Of a stretch of DNA of 38,001 nucleotides, positions 8,177-15,877 are shown piece by piece (position 1 is the first letter of the stretch; each line of letters begins with the position of its first letter). Below the pieces are notes generated by a model. It did not search any database, was not told the DNA's origin, and saw only the letters and a program-made list of their open reading frames with translations. Made by a program: the position numbers and the translations under genes. Source of the stretch: Prochlorococcus sp. AG-315-I14 (GTDB lineage: Bacteria; Cyanobacteriota; Cyanobacteriia; PCC-6307; Cyanobiaceae); the NCBI GenBank assembly GCA_003283665.1, contig QBWF01000007.1:1-38001 (forward strand), read 5' to 3'.

Positions 8177-9151
8177 GTGTTGAACAAAAAAGCATGGTTT
8201 AAATCTTGGAACAATGATTTTAATTCCTTAGCAACTGAGGATGATATTAGAAATTGTTTTCGCTTAATTTTAGGAAGAAACCCTAATAGAGAAGAATGGC
8301 CAGGTCATTCCTCATTAGCAGGATCCGAGCTTCATGAGTTAGTTAGAGGCTATTTAAATTCTTTAGAATTCAAATCCAGGAATCTACTTAATTATGATGA
8401 GAACATAATTAAGTATTCCACAGACTTTGGATTTACTATTTATTTGAATACAAAAGATCCACTTATTGGGAAACCAATAAGTTTAGGAATGATTTATGAG
8501 GAGAATGTTACTCGTTTATTCGAAAAACATTTAAGCCAAAACATGACTCTAATAGATGTAGGTGCGAACATTGGTTGGTATTCACTTTTAGCAGCTCACT
8601 TATTGAATGATAATTGTAAAATATATGCATTTGAACCTTTCGCCGCAAATGTAAAATTACTGCTTGCAAGTAAAATTAATAATAATTTTAATAGTATCAA
8701 AGTTATTCAATCTGCTACAGGGAATCAATTTGGAACAGTAGCCTTTGGAGCCTCTGGAAGTAATGGTCAATGCAAAGAGATAGAAAAAAATGTTGAATCA
8801 ATACTTGTTAGTGATACTGTAAATATGGTAAGAATTGATGACATAGTTAAAGAAAAAGTTGACTTAATAAAGATCGATATTGAAGGTGCTGAATATAATT
8901 CCCTCTTAGGATCTATTAATACTATTAAGAATAGTTTACCAGTTATTATCTCAGAATTTACGCCAACGGCGATTCCCTCTGTATGTGGAATAAAGTGGGA
9001 GGAATATCTAAGGTTTATTGTCAATTTAGGATATCAAATTTCAGTAATTAATCAGGAGTTGATCAATTGCGATCAAGATATAAATAAAGTATATAAAATC
9101 TTTGAAAAAGAAGGTAAAGATCATTTAGATTTAATTTTCTGCAAAAATTAG
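8177..9151 (+). CDS. FkbM-family methyltransferase with N-terminal helical domain
   Basis: A 324-residue SAM-dependent methyltransferase. Motif I is LIDVGANIGWYSLLAA (about 125-140) and motif II is YAFEPFAANVKLL (about 150-162). The FkbM signature VDLIKIDIEGAEYNSLLGS lies near residue 230, followed by PVIISEFTP. FkbM enzymes O-methylate sugars or polyketides. Residues about 20-70 (DDIRNCFRLILGRNPNREEW, ending LNSLEFKSR) resemble the short helical domain (DUF4214-like) often attached to surface-glycan enzymes. The start is GTG at 8177, with AAGGAAA just upstream. Likely role: methylating a surface polysaccharide; the acceptor is unknown. Confidence 0.85.
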   Translation: MLNKKAWFKSWNNDFNSLATEDDIRNCFRLILGRNPNREEWPGHSSLAGSELHELVRGYLNSLEFKSRNLLNYDENIIKYSTDFGFTIYLNTKDPLIGKPISLGMIYEENVTRLFEKHLSQNMTLIDVGANIGWYSLLAAHLLNDNCKIYAFEPFAANVKLLLASKINNNFNSIKVIQSATGNQFGTVAFGASGSNGQCKEIEKNVESILVSDTVNMVRIDDIVKEKVDLIKIDIEGAEYNSLLGSINTIKNSLPVIISEFTPTAIPSVCGIKWEEYLRFIVNLGYQISVINQELINCDQDINKVYKIFEKEGKDHLDLIFCKN

Positions 9152-9237
9152 TACATTTGCTTTCAAGATAATTCAAATTTTATACCAATAAATATATCTA
9201 ATTAGCTAATTCAATAATCAAATAGATGACTTAAAGC

Positions 9238-9399
9238 CAAAGTTAGAATTTATTCTAACTTGATATTTGAGACCCATTGGTATATCTGAATTCCTAGACG
9301 TTGAATAAAAACTCCATAATATCCAATCATACCAATCTATTACTAGCAAAAATCACGATTAGATGTAAATTATAACCACAGAACGAAGTTAGAACAGTT
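9238..9399 (+). repeat. att-like repeat copy A
   Basis: Contains the invariant core ACGTTGAATAAAAACTCC at 9298-9315. GTTAGA-type motifs flank it on the left (near 9242) and right (near 9359 and 9389). It is the most diverged copy: the inverted arms around the core are mostly eroded (right side ATCCAATCATACC). Same orientation as copies B-E. Confidence 0.85.
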
Positions 9400-9585
9400 C
9401 CCAATCACTTTATTGCCAGAGAAATTTTAGAATTAGATCTAGGAGATAAAAAAATTCCCTTAATACTTAAACAAGAAAGATGAAGAAAGCTTTTATAAGA
9501 ACAGTTAAAGAAGAGTCTTTATTAACTTTAGATCTAAGACTCAAAAAGAAGCTTATTATATTATTCTAAAATTTAAATTAATAGT
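9400..9585. other. Gene-free tail between repeat A and the carbamoyltransferase
   Basis: An AT-rich stretch of stops in all frames with no recognisable gene. With repeat A and the sequence back to 9152, it forms a gene-free gap of about 430 bp between the FkbM and carbamoyltransferase genes. Confidence 0.4.
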
Positions 9586-11349
9586 TTACAAAGTATTATT
9601 TGTTTTTCCTTTTACCAGGTAAGAACCAATCATTAGGAAATCAAGTTGACAGCCAATAAAAGCTTTTATTGCTTCATTCGGATTACATACTATAGGCTCC
9701 TCATGTGGATTAAATGATGTATTTATAAGACTTGGAATATTTGTTAATTTATGATAATTATCTAAAATTTCATATAGTTCAGGATTGTTTATTTTACTTA
9801 CTATCTGAGGTCTTGCGGTCCCATCTATATGAACCACTGCAGGGCTAATTTTTTTCATTTCTTCAGTACAGTCAATTGTCATGGTCATGAAGTTGTAAGA
9901 ATTTAGATCTTTCCCATTTATTTGATAACATTCTCCAAAATATTCTTCCATTGTTACAGGTGCAAATGGCATGAATTCAGTTCTTTTTAGTTTCTTATTG
10001 AGCCAGTTATTAACTGTTTTATCTGTTGTTTGATAAAGTATTGATCTATTACCAAGAGATCTTGGTCCATACTCTAATCGACCATCAAACCTTGCTAGGA
10101 CTTTACCTGTTGAAAGTATCCTTGCAGCCTCTTTGTTCAAATCCTCAGGCTTATCATAATCAACTTCAAATTCTGAGAGAATTTTTTCAATTTCTGTATC
10201 TGAAAACTCCGGACCAAGAAATAGATTTTTTAGAGGCTTAATTGGAAATTTCTCTCTCTTATAAGCAACACTGATTGCCGCACCAAAACCTAATCCAGAA
10301 TCTGTCATTGCAGGATGAATATGGATCTTATTTACAGATTTTAGATTATAGATTTCTTGATTTAATTTTACATTTGCAAAAACACCACCAGCCAAAACTA
10401 GTGAGCTCTTAGACAAACTCTTCATATGAAAATCTATATATGATGTAATTTGATTCTCAAAATATTTTTGAACTGATGCAGCAATATCTTCGATTTCCCA
10501 ATTAGTTTTTATTGAATTAATTATGTTTATTAAATATTTACAATTTTCTTGTCTAAGTATATGTGGGTAAGGACCTAATTTATTATCTTTATCAAGACTA
10601 CTATACCATTTACCATTATTTGTATATGTTATTTTATCTAATTCATTTATCAAACTTTGACAAGGTTTTCCACTTGCTGATAATCCAGTTATCTTTCCTT
10701 CATGTCTAATTGGTTTGAACCCACAGATCTCTGTTATGATTGAATATATAATTCCAATAGAATGAATATAATTAGTTTTATCTATTTCCTTAATTAATCC
10801 ATTCTCACCAATGCCTATAAATCCACACAAATCATCACCCATCCCATCTAAAGTAATAATCAAACAATTATCAAATGGTGACTTAAAGTAAGCTGAACCT
10901 GCATGAGCTAAATGATGATTAACATAATTCAATGGAATATCTGTATTTAATCCACAACTAGATATTTCTCTGATTAGCTGATCTATCTTAGATTTTTGCC
11001 ATAAATAAGGATAAGTGAAAACCTGATAAGGAGTTAAATTATCATGATTATAGATTTTCTTACATTTAATTCTTTCTGCAAAACCATGACTAATAGTATT
11101 TACATAAGAATTTATTGCTTGCTGTTGTAATATATGAGGTAACTCTAATCCAAAAGCAATTTCATCTACTTTATAATTACAGGATTGCAAGCAGTATCTT
11201 ATTGATTCAATTGGTCCAGTTTTCATACCATCATTATTTTTCTTTCTTGAAAATCTTTCTTCTTCTACAGCTGCAATTAGTTCTCCATCTGAGACAAGAG
11301 CAGCATTTGAGTTATGTCCAAAATATACACCTAAAATATTTGTAGTCAT
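9586..11349 (-). CDS. Carbamoyltransferase, NodU/CmcH family
   Basis: A 587-residue enzyme that moves a carbamoyl group from carbamoyl phosphate, through an adenylated intermediate, onto a hydroxyl of a sugar or secondary metabolite. The N-terminal ASKHA-type domain begins ILGVYFGHNSNAALVSDGEL and has the family motif NHHLAHAGSAYF (about 144-155), then TLDGMGDD (166-173) and a later LAGGVFANVKLN. The C-terminal part has FDGRLEYGPRSLGNRSIL, MPFAPV and INTSFNPHEEPIVC, all typical. The length is normal for the family (570-610). It is the only gene between repeats A and B, so it would be one cassette on the integration model. Probable substrate: a surface glycan or natural product, unknown. Confidence 0.92.
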   Translation of the reverse strand: MTTNILGVYFGHNSNAALVSDGELIAAVEEERFSRKKNNDGMKTGPIESIRYCLQSCNYKVDEIAFGLELPHILQQQAINSYVNTISHGFAERIKCKKIYNHDNLTPYQVFTYPYLWQKSKIDQLIREISSCGLNTDIPLNYVNHHLAHAGSAYFKSPFDNCLIITLDGMGDDLCGFIGIGENGLIKEIDKTNYIHSIGIIYSIITEICGFKPIRHEGKITGLSASGKPCQSLINELDKITYTNNGKWYSSLDKDNKLGPYPHILRQENCKYLINIINSIKTNWEIEDIAASVQKYFENQITSYIDFHMKSLSKSSLVLAGGVFANVKLNQEIYNLKSVNKIHIHPAMTDSGLGFGAAISVAYKREKFPIKPLKNLFLGPEFSDTEIEKILSEFEVDYDKPEDLNKEAARILSTGKVLARFDGRLEYGPRSLGNRSILYQTTDKTVNNWLNKKLKRTEFMPFAPVTMEEYFGECYQINGKDLNSYNFMTMTIDCTEEMKKISPAVVHIDGTARPQIVSKINNPELYEILDNYHKLTNIPSLINTSFNPHEEPIVCNPNEAIKAFIGCQLDFLMIGSYLVKGKTNNTL

Positions 11350-11556
11350 CTATATTTGAATATAATATTATTAATTATAATTATACAATCAAAATAATCT
11401 TTTAGCCCAATCATGTTTGATGTAAATATTGCAATTCACCTTTAACCCTTAGTCTTAAATCTACTAACAATAAACAAAACTTTTATTCTCATATTTCTAT
11501 ATGCTTAGATAATGACGACCATAAAAATTGATTGCAAATAACAAAAAACCCTGCAA

Positions 11557-11730
11557 AAGTTAGAGCAAAGTTAGAATAGCGCCTCTTCTAACCTTTGAGA
11601 ACCCCCGCCATAACTGGACGCTTATACGTTGAATAAAAACTCCATAAAGTCCAGTCATACCAAATGATTACAAGCAAAAATCACGGTTAGACCAAAACAC
11701 GAAGAAGTTAGACAAAGTTAGACAACCAGA
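11557..11730 (+). repeat. att-like repeat copy B (complete two-armed form)
   Basis: The invariant 18-bp core lies at 11626-11643. GTTAGA motifs lie left at 11559 and 11570 and right at 11686, 11707 and 11717. ACTGGAC (11613-11619) and GTCCAGT (11649-11655) form inverted arms around the core. Its left 90 bp are about 90% identical by eye to 14555-14645, the ychF 3' end plus downstream flank. It occupies most of the gene-free 11350-11802 gap. Confidence 0.92.
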
Positions 11731-11802
11731 CGGGCGTATAAAAAGACCATATATAAAACCTGACAATCTAGGTTTAATTAGTTTTTTTCATTCAGACTGC
11801 TA

Positions 11803-12102
11803 ATGGGTGGAATAGCTAAAACTCGAGAAATAATGAGTTCTTTAAAGGAAATCAGAGCATTAATCGATGAACATTTCTCTATCCAATGGTGTAGAGAAAA
11901 TGTTGTTGTCCCTCTTAGGGTTGAGCCTAAACTGCCACCTGAAGAATCAGTTTTAATTATTGCAGTGGCAAATTTTTCTTATTTAGGAACTAATGGTGAA
12001 TTTATAAATCAAAGCGTATCGTCAAAAGACTTAAATTGTTGTTTCATTAGTCTGTCCTCTAAAGAAATTGAAAATACTCTAAAGGAAGCAGAGAGACTTT
12101 GA
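11803..12102 (+). CDS. Lone fragment resembling the GspE/PilB N-terminal domain
   Basis: A 99-residue ORF. A better start may be the ATG at 11833 (MSSLKEIRALIDEHFSI). The pattern of a short helical region, ENVVVPLRVEPKLPPEESVLIIAVANFSYLG and then GEFINQSVSSKDL resembles the N-terminal (MshEN/T2SSE_N) domain of type II secretion and type IV pilus ATPases, where a VVPL strand and an IAVANP-like strand are typical. No Walker ATPase domain follows: the frame stops at 12102. It is therefore either a decayed fragment or a free-standing domain that might bind c-di-GMP or a protein partner. Family assignment is by pattern only and is uncertain. Confidence 0.5.
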   Translation: MGGIAKTREIMSSLKEIRALIDEHFSIQWCRENVVVPLRVEPKLPPEESVLIIAVANFSYLGTNGEFINQSVSSKDLNCCFISLSSKEIENTLKEAERL

Positions 12103-12203
12103 AATGAAAAAGGAATACTAAAATCTAAATAAGTAAGTGAGATAGCTTGGATAAGTTAAGTCTAGAAAACTAATTTATAAGATTAGATTACCTAGCTATT
12201 AAA

Positions 12204-13688
12204 TCACTTAATAGATGGCTCAAATAGATAATTTTCAAATAAAATAGAAAGGCATTTTGGAGACAAGTGAATCTCATCGCACATGTAAATATCATTATTA
12301 ATTCCTTCACTATTTGCAGTTAAAGAATAAATATCGATAAAGAAAGAACCTCGCGATAGAACTTCTCTTTTTAGGATTGAATTGTAATTTTTTATTAGTT
12401 TTTTCCATAAGATGTTCAATTCATCCATTTTGCCTTCTTTTATGGTTGGCGCAGGTGTTCCAAAGTAATACCTCTTCGAAAAATATGAAGAAAGTGTTTT
12501 CTCCGTAAAGTCAAGGTAACCTATAATTGTATTCTCACATACCCTCATAATATCTTTTTTATTTTTTATAGCATAATCAAGGATACCTTCATCTTTTCTA
12601 CAATCTATTTCTCCAAAAGATAATAATATATCATTACTATATGTATGCTCTAAAATTTGTTTTTCAAACGAAGACTTAAATTTATTTATTTTTCTATTAG
12701 AAAAGTGCCAGGCTTTAGTCCCAGCTATAAAAACTGGTTGAATATACTTTTGCTGTGATGATAAACATATAGATTGGTGTGAGAATGCGAGACAGTGGCT
12801 TTCTCCTATATGAGGAACTCGATTTACATTATGTATATATTTATTCTTGTTTAAATTATTATAAAGCTTTGATAAATACGACGAAAAAACAGAGGTAAAC
12901 ACCCTACTTTCTTTATTCTTAATTAATTGAATAGCTTTTTTAGCATTGTACTTTTTTATTTCTTCAAGGTAGATTTTCATGTAAACAAAATCACCTTGAA
13001 TAAGATAATTAAGACTTATAGACACCAATGCCTCGATTTTATTTCCTATGTTAGATGACTTTAATTTAAGGAGTTCTTTTAAGATGTTCGTAGAATTAAC
13101 TAAATCCCCTTTTAACAGATTTATCTTAGCCATATTAAAATAGGCACCAATAAGTTCAGATTTCAGTTTGATAGCTTTTTCTGTTGATGTAAGTGCTTCT
13201 TCAAATTTACCAATATCTTTCAAAATATTTCCCAGGTTGGAATGAAACTCTGGAAAATTTGGTTTAAGTTCTAAAGATTTTCTTGCAGAGATTTCTGCCT
13301 CCTCTGATTGACCTAGATCATTCAGAATTATCCCTAAGTTTGCATGAGCCTCTGCAAAATCAGGTTGAAGATCAAGAACCTTTAATATATATTTAACTGC
13401 TTCCTTTGATTTTCCTATACTTAGTAATATAATGGCATAATTAGAGAAAACTCTTGCATCAAAAAAACCTTGTTCAATAAAATTTTGATAATATTTCTTT
13501 GCTTCTAATATATCTCCTTTTAAGTGAAGCTCAAATGCTTTATTAATTATTTGTTCTTTAGAAAGTTTAGAAAGAGTGTTATTAACAGAAATATTTTCTT
13601 TGATTATATCTAAAGCATATGGCACTGGATATGTAGTGAATTTCTTAACTTTATTATTTTCTTGATTTTTTTTGTCAGGAGACTTCAT
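12204..13688 (-). CDS. TPR-repeat protein with C-terminal SGNH-hydrolase-like domain
   Basis: A 494-residue protein. Residues about 50-210 are TPR repeats (ARVFSNYAIILLSIGKSKEA, EAHANLGIILNDLGQSEEAE, EFHSNLGNILKDIGKFEEAL). The C-terminal part has the block order of SGNH/GDSL hydrolases: GESH (295-298, serine in a GDSH-like block I), LLSFGEIDCR (355-364, block III-like oxyanion region) and DEIHLSP (471-477, catalytic Asp-x-x-His). This suggests an esterase or acetyltransferase-like activity on a glycan, but the substrate is unknown. The first 110 residues (YPVP, IKENIS, LSKEQIINKAFELHLKGDI) match the N-terminus of the TPR-sulfotransferase at 5842-7758, so the docking part is shared and the catalytic part swapped. 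Confidence 0.8.
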   Translation of the reverse strand: MKSPDKKNQENNKVKKFTTYPVPYALDIIKENISVNNTLSKLSKEQIINKAFELHLKGDILEAKKYYQNFIEQGFFDARVFSNYAIILLSIGKSKEAVKYILKVLDLQPDFAEAHANLGIILNDLGQSEEAEISARKSLELKPNFPEFHSNLGNILKDIGKFEEALTSTEKAIKLKSELIGAYFNMAKINLLKGDLVNSTNILKELLKLKSSNIGNKIEALVSISLNYLIQGDFVYMKIYLEEIKKYNAKKAIQLIKNKESRVFTSVFSSYLSKLYNNLNKNKYIHNVNRVPHIGESHCLAFSHQSICLSSQQKYIQPVFIAGTKAWHFSNRKINKFKSSFEKQILEHTYSNDILLSFGEIDCRKDEGILDYAIKNKKDIMRVCENTIIGYLDFTEKTLSSYFSKRYYFGTPAPTIKEGKMDELNILWKKLIKNYNSILKREVLSRGSFFIDIYSLTANSEGINNDIYMCDEIHLSPKCLSILFENYLFEPSIK

Positions 13689-13784
13689 CTTTTGCTTATT
13701 GACCCTCCAATTATATTTTTAGATTTTATACTTTAACAAATAATTGTTTAAATCATTTTTTTAGCAAAAATCATTTTTTAATTT

Positions 13785-13957
13785 TAGTTAGAATAAAGTT
13801 GAGATACAAGCTTATTGGGAAACTTAGAGCCCTTAGCATGACTGGGCTTTTAGACGTTGAATAAAAACTCCTATACATCAAGTCATAGCAACTTATTTGA
13901 GCGATAATTTAGGGTTAGACCAAAACACGTAAAAGTTAGACAACAGAGTTAGACAAG
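13785..13957 (+). repeat. att-like repeat copy C
   Basis: Core at 13854-13871. GTTAGA motifs lie left at 13787 and right at 13913, 13934 and 13949. Partial inverted arms are present (ATGACTGGGC on the left, AAGTCATAG on the right). The right-hand motifs GGTTAGACCAAAACACG are shared exactly with copy B. The end of this copy is also the left flank of copy D. Confidence 0.88.
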
Positions 13958-14100
13958 GCTCTATTGAGAATACCGAGAAACACTGGTATGACTGGACGCT
14001 TACACGTTGAATAAAAACTCCTTAGCGTCCAGTCATAGCAAGCGATTACAAGCATAAATTGAGGTTAGACGTAAGTTAGAAGAGTAGAACGAAGTTAGAA
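13958..14100 (+). repeat. att-like repeat copy D with perfect inverted arms
   Basis: Core at 14004-14021, exactly 150 bp after copy C. TATGACTGGACGCT (13987-14000) and AGCGTCCAGTCATA (14024-14037) are perfect 14-bp inverted repeats around a 23-nt centre holding the core. GTTAGA motifs follow on the right at 14063, 14074 and 14094. No gene fits between copies C and D. Confidence 0.9.
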
Positions 14101-14201
14101 CAATTCTGCTTTAGCTTTGGGAGATAAATCTGTCAGAATTTTTTCAAATGCTTAAATTGTAAAAAGAACTATGAGTTCTGCGACTTCGACTCGTTGAATT
14201 T

Positions 14202-14489
14202 ATGCCAAGACTTTTTATAAAAAATAAGATTCTTCGATTACTTGCAAATATCGTTATTTCTCTAATTTGGGTACTGATATCAATCACAACTTTTGTGTAC
14301 GGTATTTATCGTCATATGCAAAGTAGCTGCAAAGTTAACATTTTTGGACAATTTTATTGTCCCGATGGTCCTTCGCATCCATGGATGATAGGGATTTTTC
14401 CTGCTTTCTTTATGTTATTAACTTTTGGTCCACCACTTTGGCTTACCTGGTATTTATGGATAAAGAAGCGAGGAGCAAAAATTAAATAA
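14202..14489 (+). CDS. Two-helix membrane protein of unknown function
   Basis: A 95-residue protein with a basic start (MPRLFIKNKILR), one transmembrane helix at about 13-33 (LANIVISLIWVLISITTFVYG), a polar loop containing two cysteines (SSCKVNIFGQFYCPDG) and a second helix at about 61-87 (WMIGIFPAFFMLLTFGPPLWLTWYLWI) before a basic end. The cysteine pair in the loop could form a disulfide if the loop is periplasmic or lumenal. It is the only gene between repeats D and E, so it is the cargo of that segment on the integration model. No family is recognised. Confidence 0.7.
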   Translation: MPRLFIKNKILRLLANIVISLIWVLISITTFVYGIYRHMQSSCKVNIFGQFYCPDGPSHPWMIGIFPAFFMLLTFGPPLWLTWYLWIKKRGAKIK

Positions 14490-14550
14490 AACCCCTCATA
14501 CTATTCGCCATTCCCTCCGGGGCACTCCTCATCTTCTCTTTAAATCAATT

Positions 14551-14645
14551 AAAAAGTTAGAACAAAGTTAGAACAGCACCTCTTCCAACCTTTGAGAACC
14601 CTTGCTATGACTGGACGCTTATACGTTGAATAAAAACTCCATAAC
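14551..14645 (+). repeat. att-like repeat copy E: the ychF 3' end and downstream flank
   Basis: Core at 14623-14640, which on the minus strand encodes the ychF C-terminus EFLFNV. GTTAGA motifs (14556 and 14567) and the arm TATGACTGGACGCT lie only on the side beyond the ychF stop codon. On the other side the sequence runs straight into ychF coding sequence and the right-hand arm is absent. This is the hybrid junction expected where an element joined its target. Confidence 0.92.
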
Positions 14646-15710
14646 ATCTCCTTCGTTAACAATATAGTCTTTTCCTTCACTCCTAAGCCAACCTTTATTT
14701 TTTGCTTCTGCAAGAGAACCAGCTTCAAGAAGTTTTTCATATGAAATTGTTTGTGCACGAATAAAACCCTTTTCGAAATCTGTATGAATCACTCCAGCGG
14801 CTTGAGGAGCTGTCATCCCATCGCAAATAGTCCAAGCTTTTGTTTCTTTTTCTCCAGTAGTGAAATATGTACTTAAACCCAACAATCGATAGGTTGCTTT
14901 TATAAGACTAATTAAACCTCCTTCTTCCACTCCTAATCCATTTAAATAATCATCTCTTTCTTCATCTCCTAATTCAATTAGCTCTGCTTCAACCTGTGCT
15001 GAAATCTTTACACATTCAGAGCCTTCTTTAGTTGCAAGATTATTTACTTCCTCTGAAAAATTATTCCCAATAGAAAGTTCATCTTCTCCAAGATTAGTTG
15101 CATAAATAATTGGTTTTTGAGTTAATAAGCCTAATGGTTTAATTAATTTCTTTTCATCCTCGGTTAATAAAACATTTCTAGCTGCATTTTCATTTTCCAA
15201 GGCCTCACATAATTTTCCTAAAATATTATCTTCTATTTTTGCTTCCTTATTAGTACTTAACTGTTTTTTCAATCTAGTTCGTCTCTTCTCTATTTGACTT
15301 AAATCAGACAAAGCCAATTCTAAATTTATTATCTCAATATCTCTTATTGGTTCAACCGATCCAGAGACATGAATCACATCATCATCATTAAAACATCTAA
15401 TAACATGAACTATTGCATCGACTTCTCTAATATTTGCCAAAAACTTATTACCAAGCCCTTCACCTTTACTAGCCCCCTTAACAAGTCCAGCAATATCTAC
15501 AAATTCTATTCTTGTTGGAATAATTTGCTTACTATCACTAAGTTCTGCAAGTAAATCCAAGCGTTGATCTGGAACTGAAACACATCCAACATTTGGCTCG
15601 ATAGTACAGAAAGGGAAATTTGCTGCTTGTGCCTGAGCATTAGCTACAAGAGCATTAAATAAAGTTGACTTACCGACATTAGGGAGTCCAACAATTCCGG
15701 CCTTTAGCAT
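14619..15710 (-). CDS. ychF: Ribosome-binding ATPase/GTPase YchF
   Basis: A 363-residue Obg-family P-loop protein that binds ribosomes and hydrolyses ATP (and GTP), with links to stress responses. The P loop is GLPNVGKST (about 8-16), the switch/G3 region is [20 protein letters not shown], and the family-specific [12 protein letters not shown] is present. The C-terminal TGS domain (about 278-363) has [32 protein letters not shown] and the near-universal ending [10 protein letters not shown]. Length is normal and the gene is intact. Its last codons and downstream flank are the template for the repeats at 9.2-14.1 kb. It is divergent from the HlyD-type gene at 15878. Confidence 0.97.
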   Translation of the reverse strand: MLKAGIVGLPNVGKSTLFNALVANAQAQAANFPFCTIEPNVGCVSVPDQRLDLLAELSDSKQIIPTRIEFVDIAGLVKGASKGEGLGNKFLANIREVDAIVHVIRCFNDDDVIHVSGSVEPIRDIEIINLELALSDLSQIEKRRTRLKKQLSTNKEAKIEDNILGKLCEALENENAARNVLLTEDEKKLIKPLGLLTQKPIIYATNLGEDELSIGNNFSEEVNNLATKEGSECVKISAQVEAELIELGDEERDDYLNGLGVEEGGLISLIKATYRLLGLSTYFTTGEKETKAWTICDGMTAPQAAGVIHTDFEKGFIRAQTISYEKLLEAGSLAEAKNKGWLRSEGKDYIVNEGDVMEFLFNV

Positions 15711-15877
15711 TGATATGGATCTTTTAACGATCCCAAACAGATTAATTTGACCAAATTAAACCCAATAGTGCCCTTTAACAGCGAAAATATTGATATAAGT
15801 TCCTGAAGGGCAGTCTAAAAGCTATCTTCAAAAAACCATTCAAACTATTAACCCTGTTGTGACCTTAATTCTCGAAA

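Noticed and set aside
9238..14100. CRISPR array
   Set aside because: The repeats are irregularly spaced (150 to 2328 bp), long and diverged, and no cas gene is present.
13787..14100. tRNA fragment as the source of the repeats
   Set aside because: No anticodon or T-loop pattern is found; the core matches ychF coding sequence instead.
14551..14618. Simple transcription terminator as an explanation for the repeats
   Set aside because: At ychF the inverted partner arm is missing and no hairpin plus T run forms. Copies elsewhere lie far from gene ends and include ychF coding sequence.
14549..14758. 69-residue minus-strand frame overlapping the ychF 3' end
   Set aside because: It is a shifted frame of ychF running into the repeat; the ychF frame carries the conserved C-terminus.
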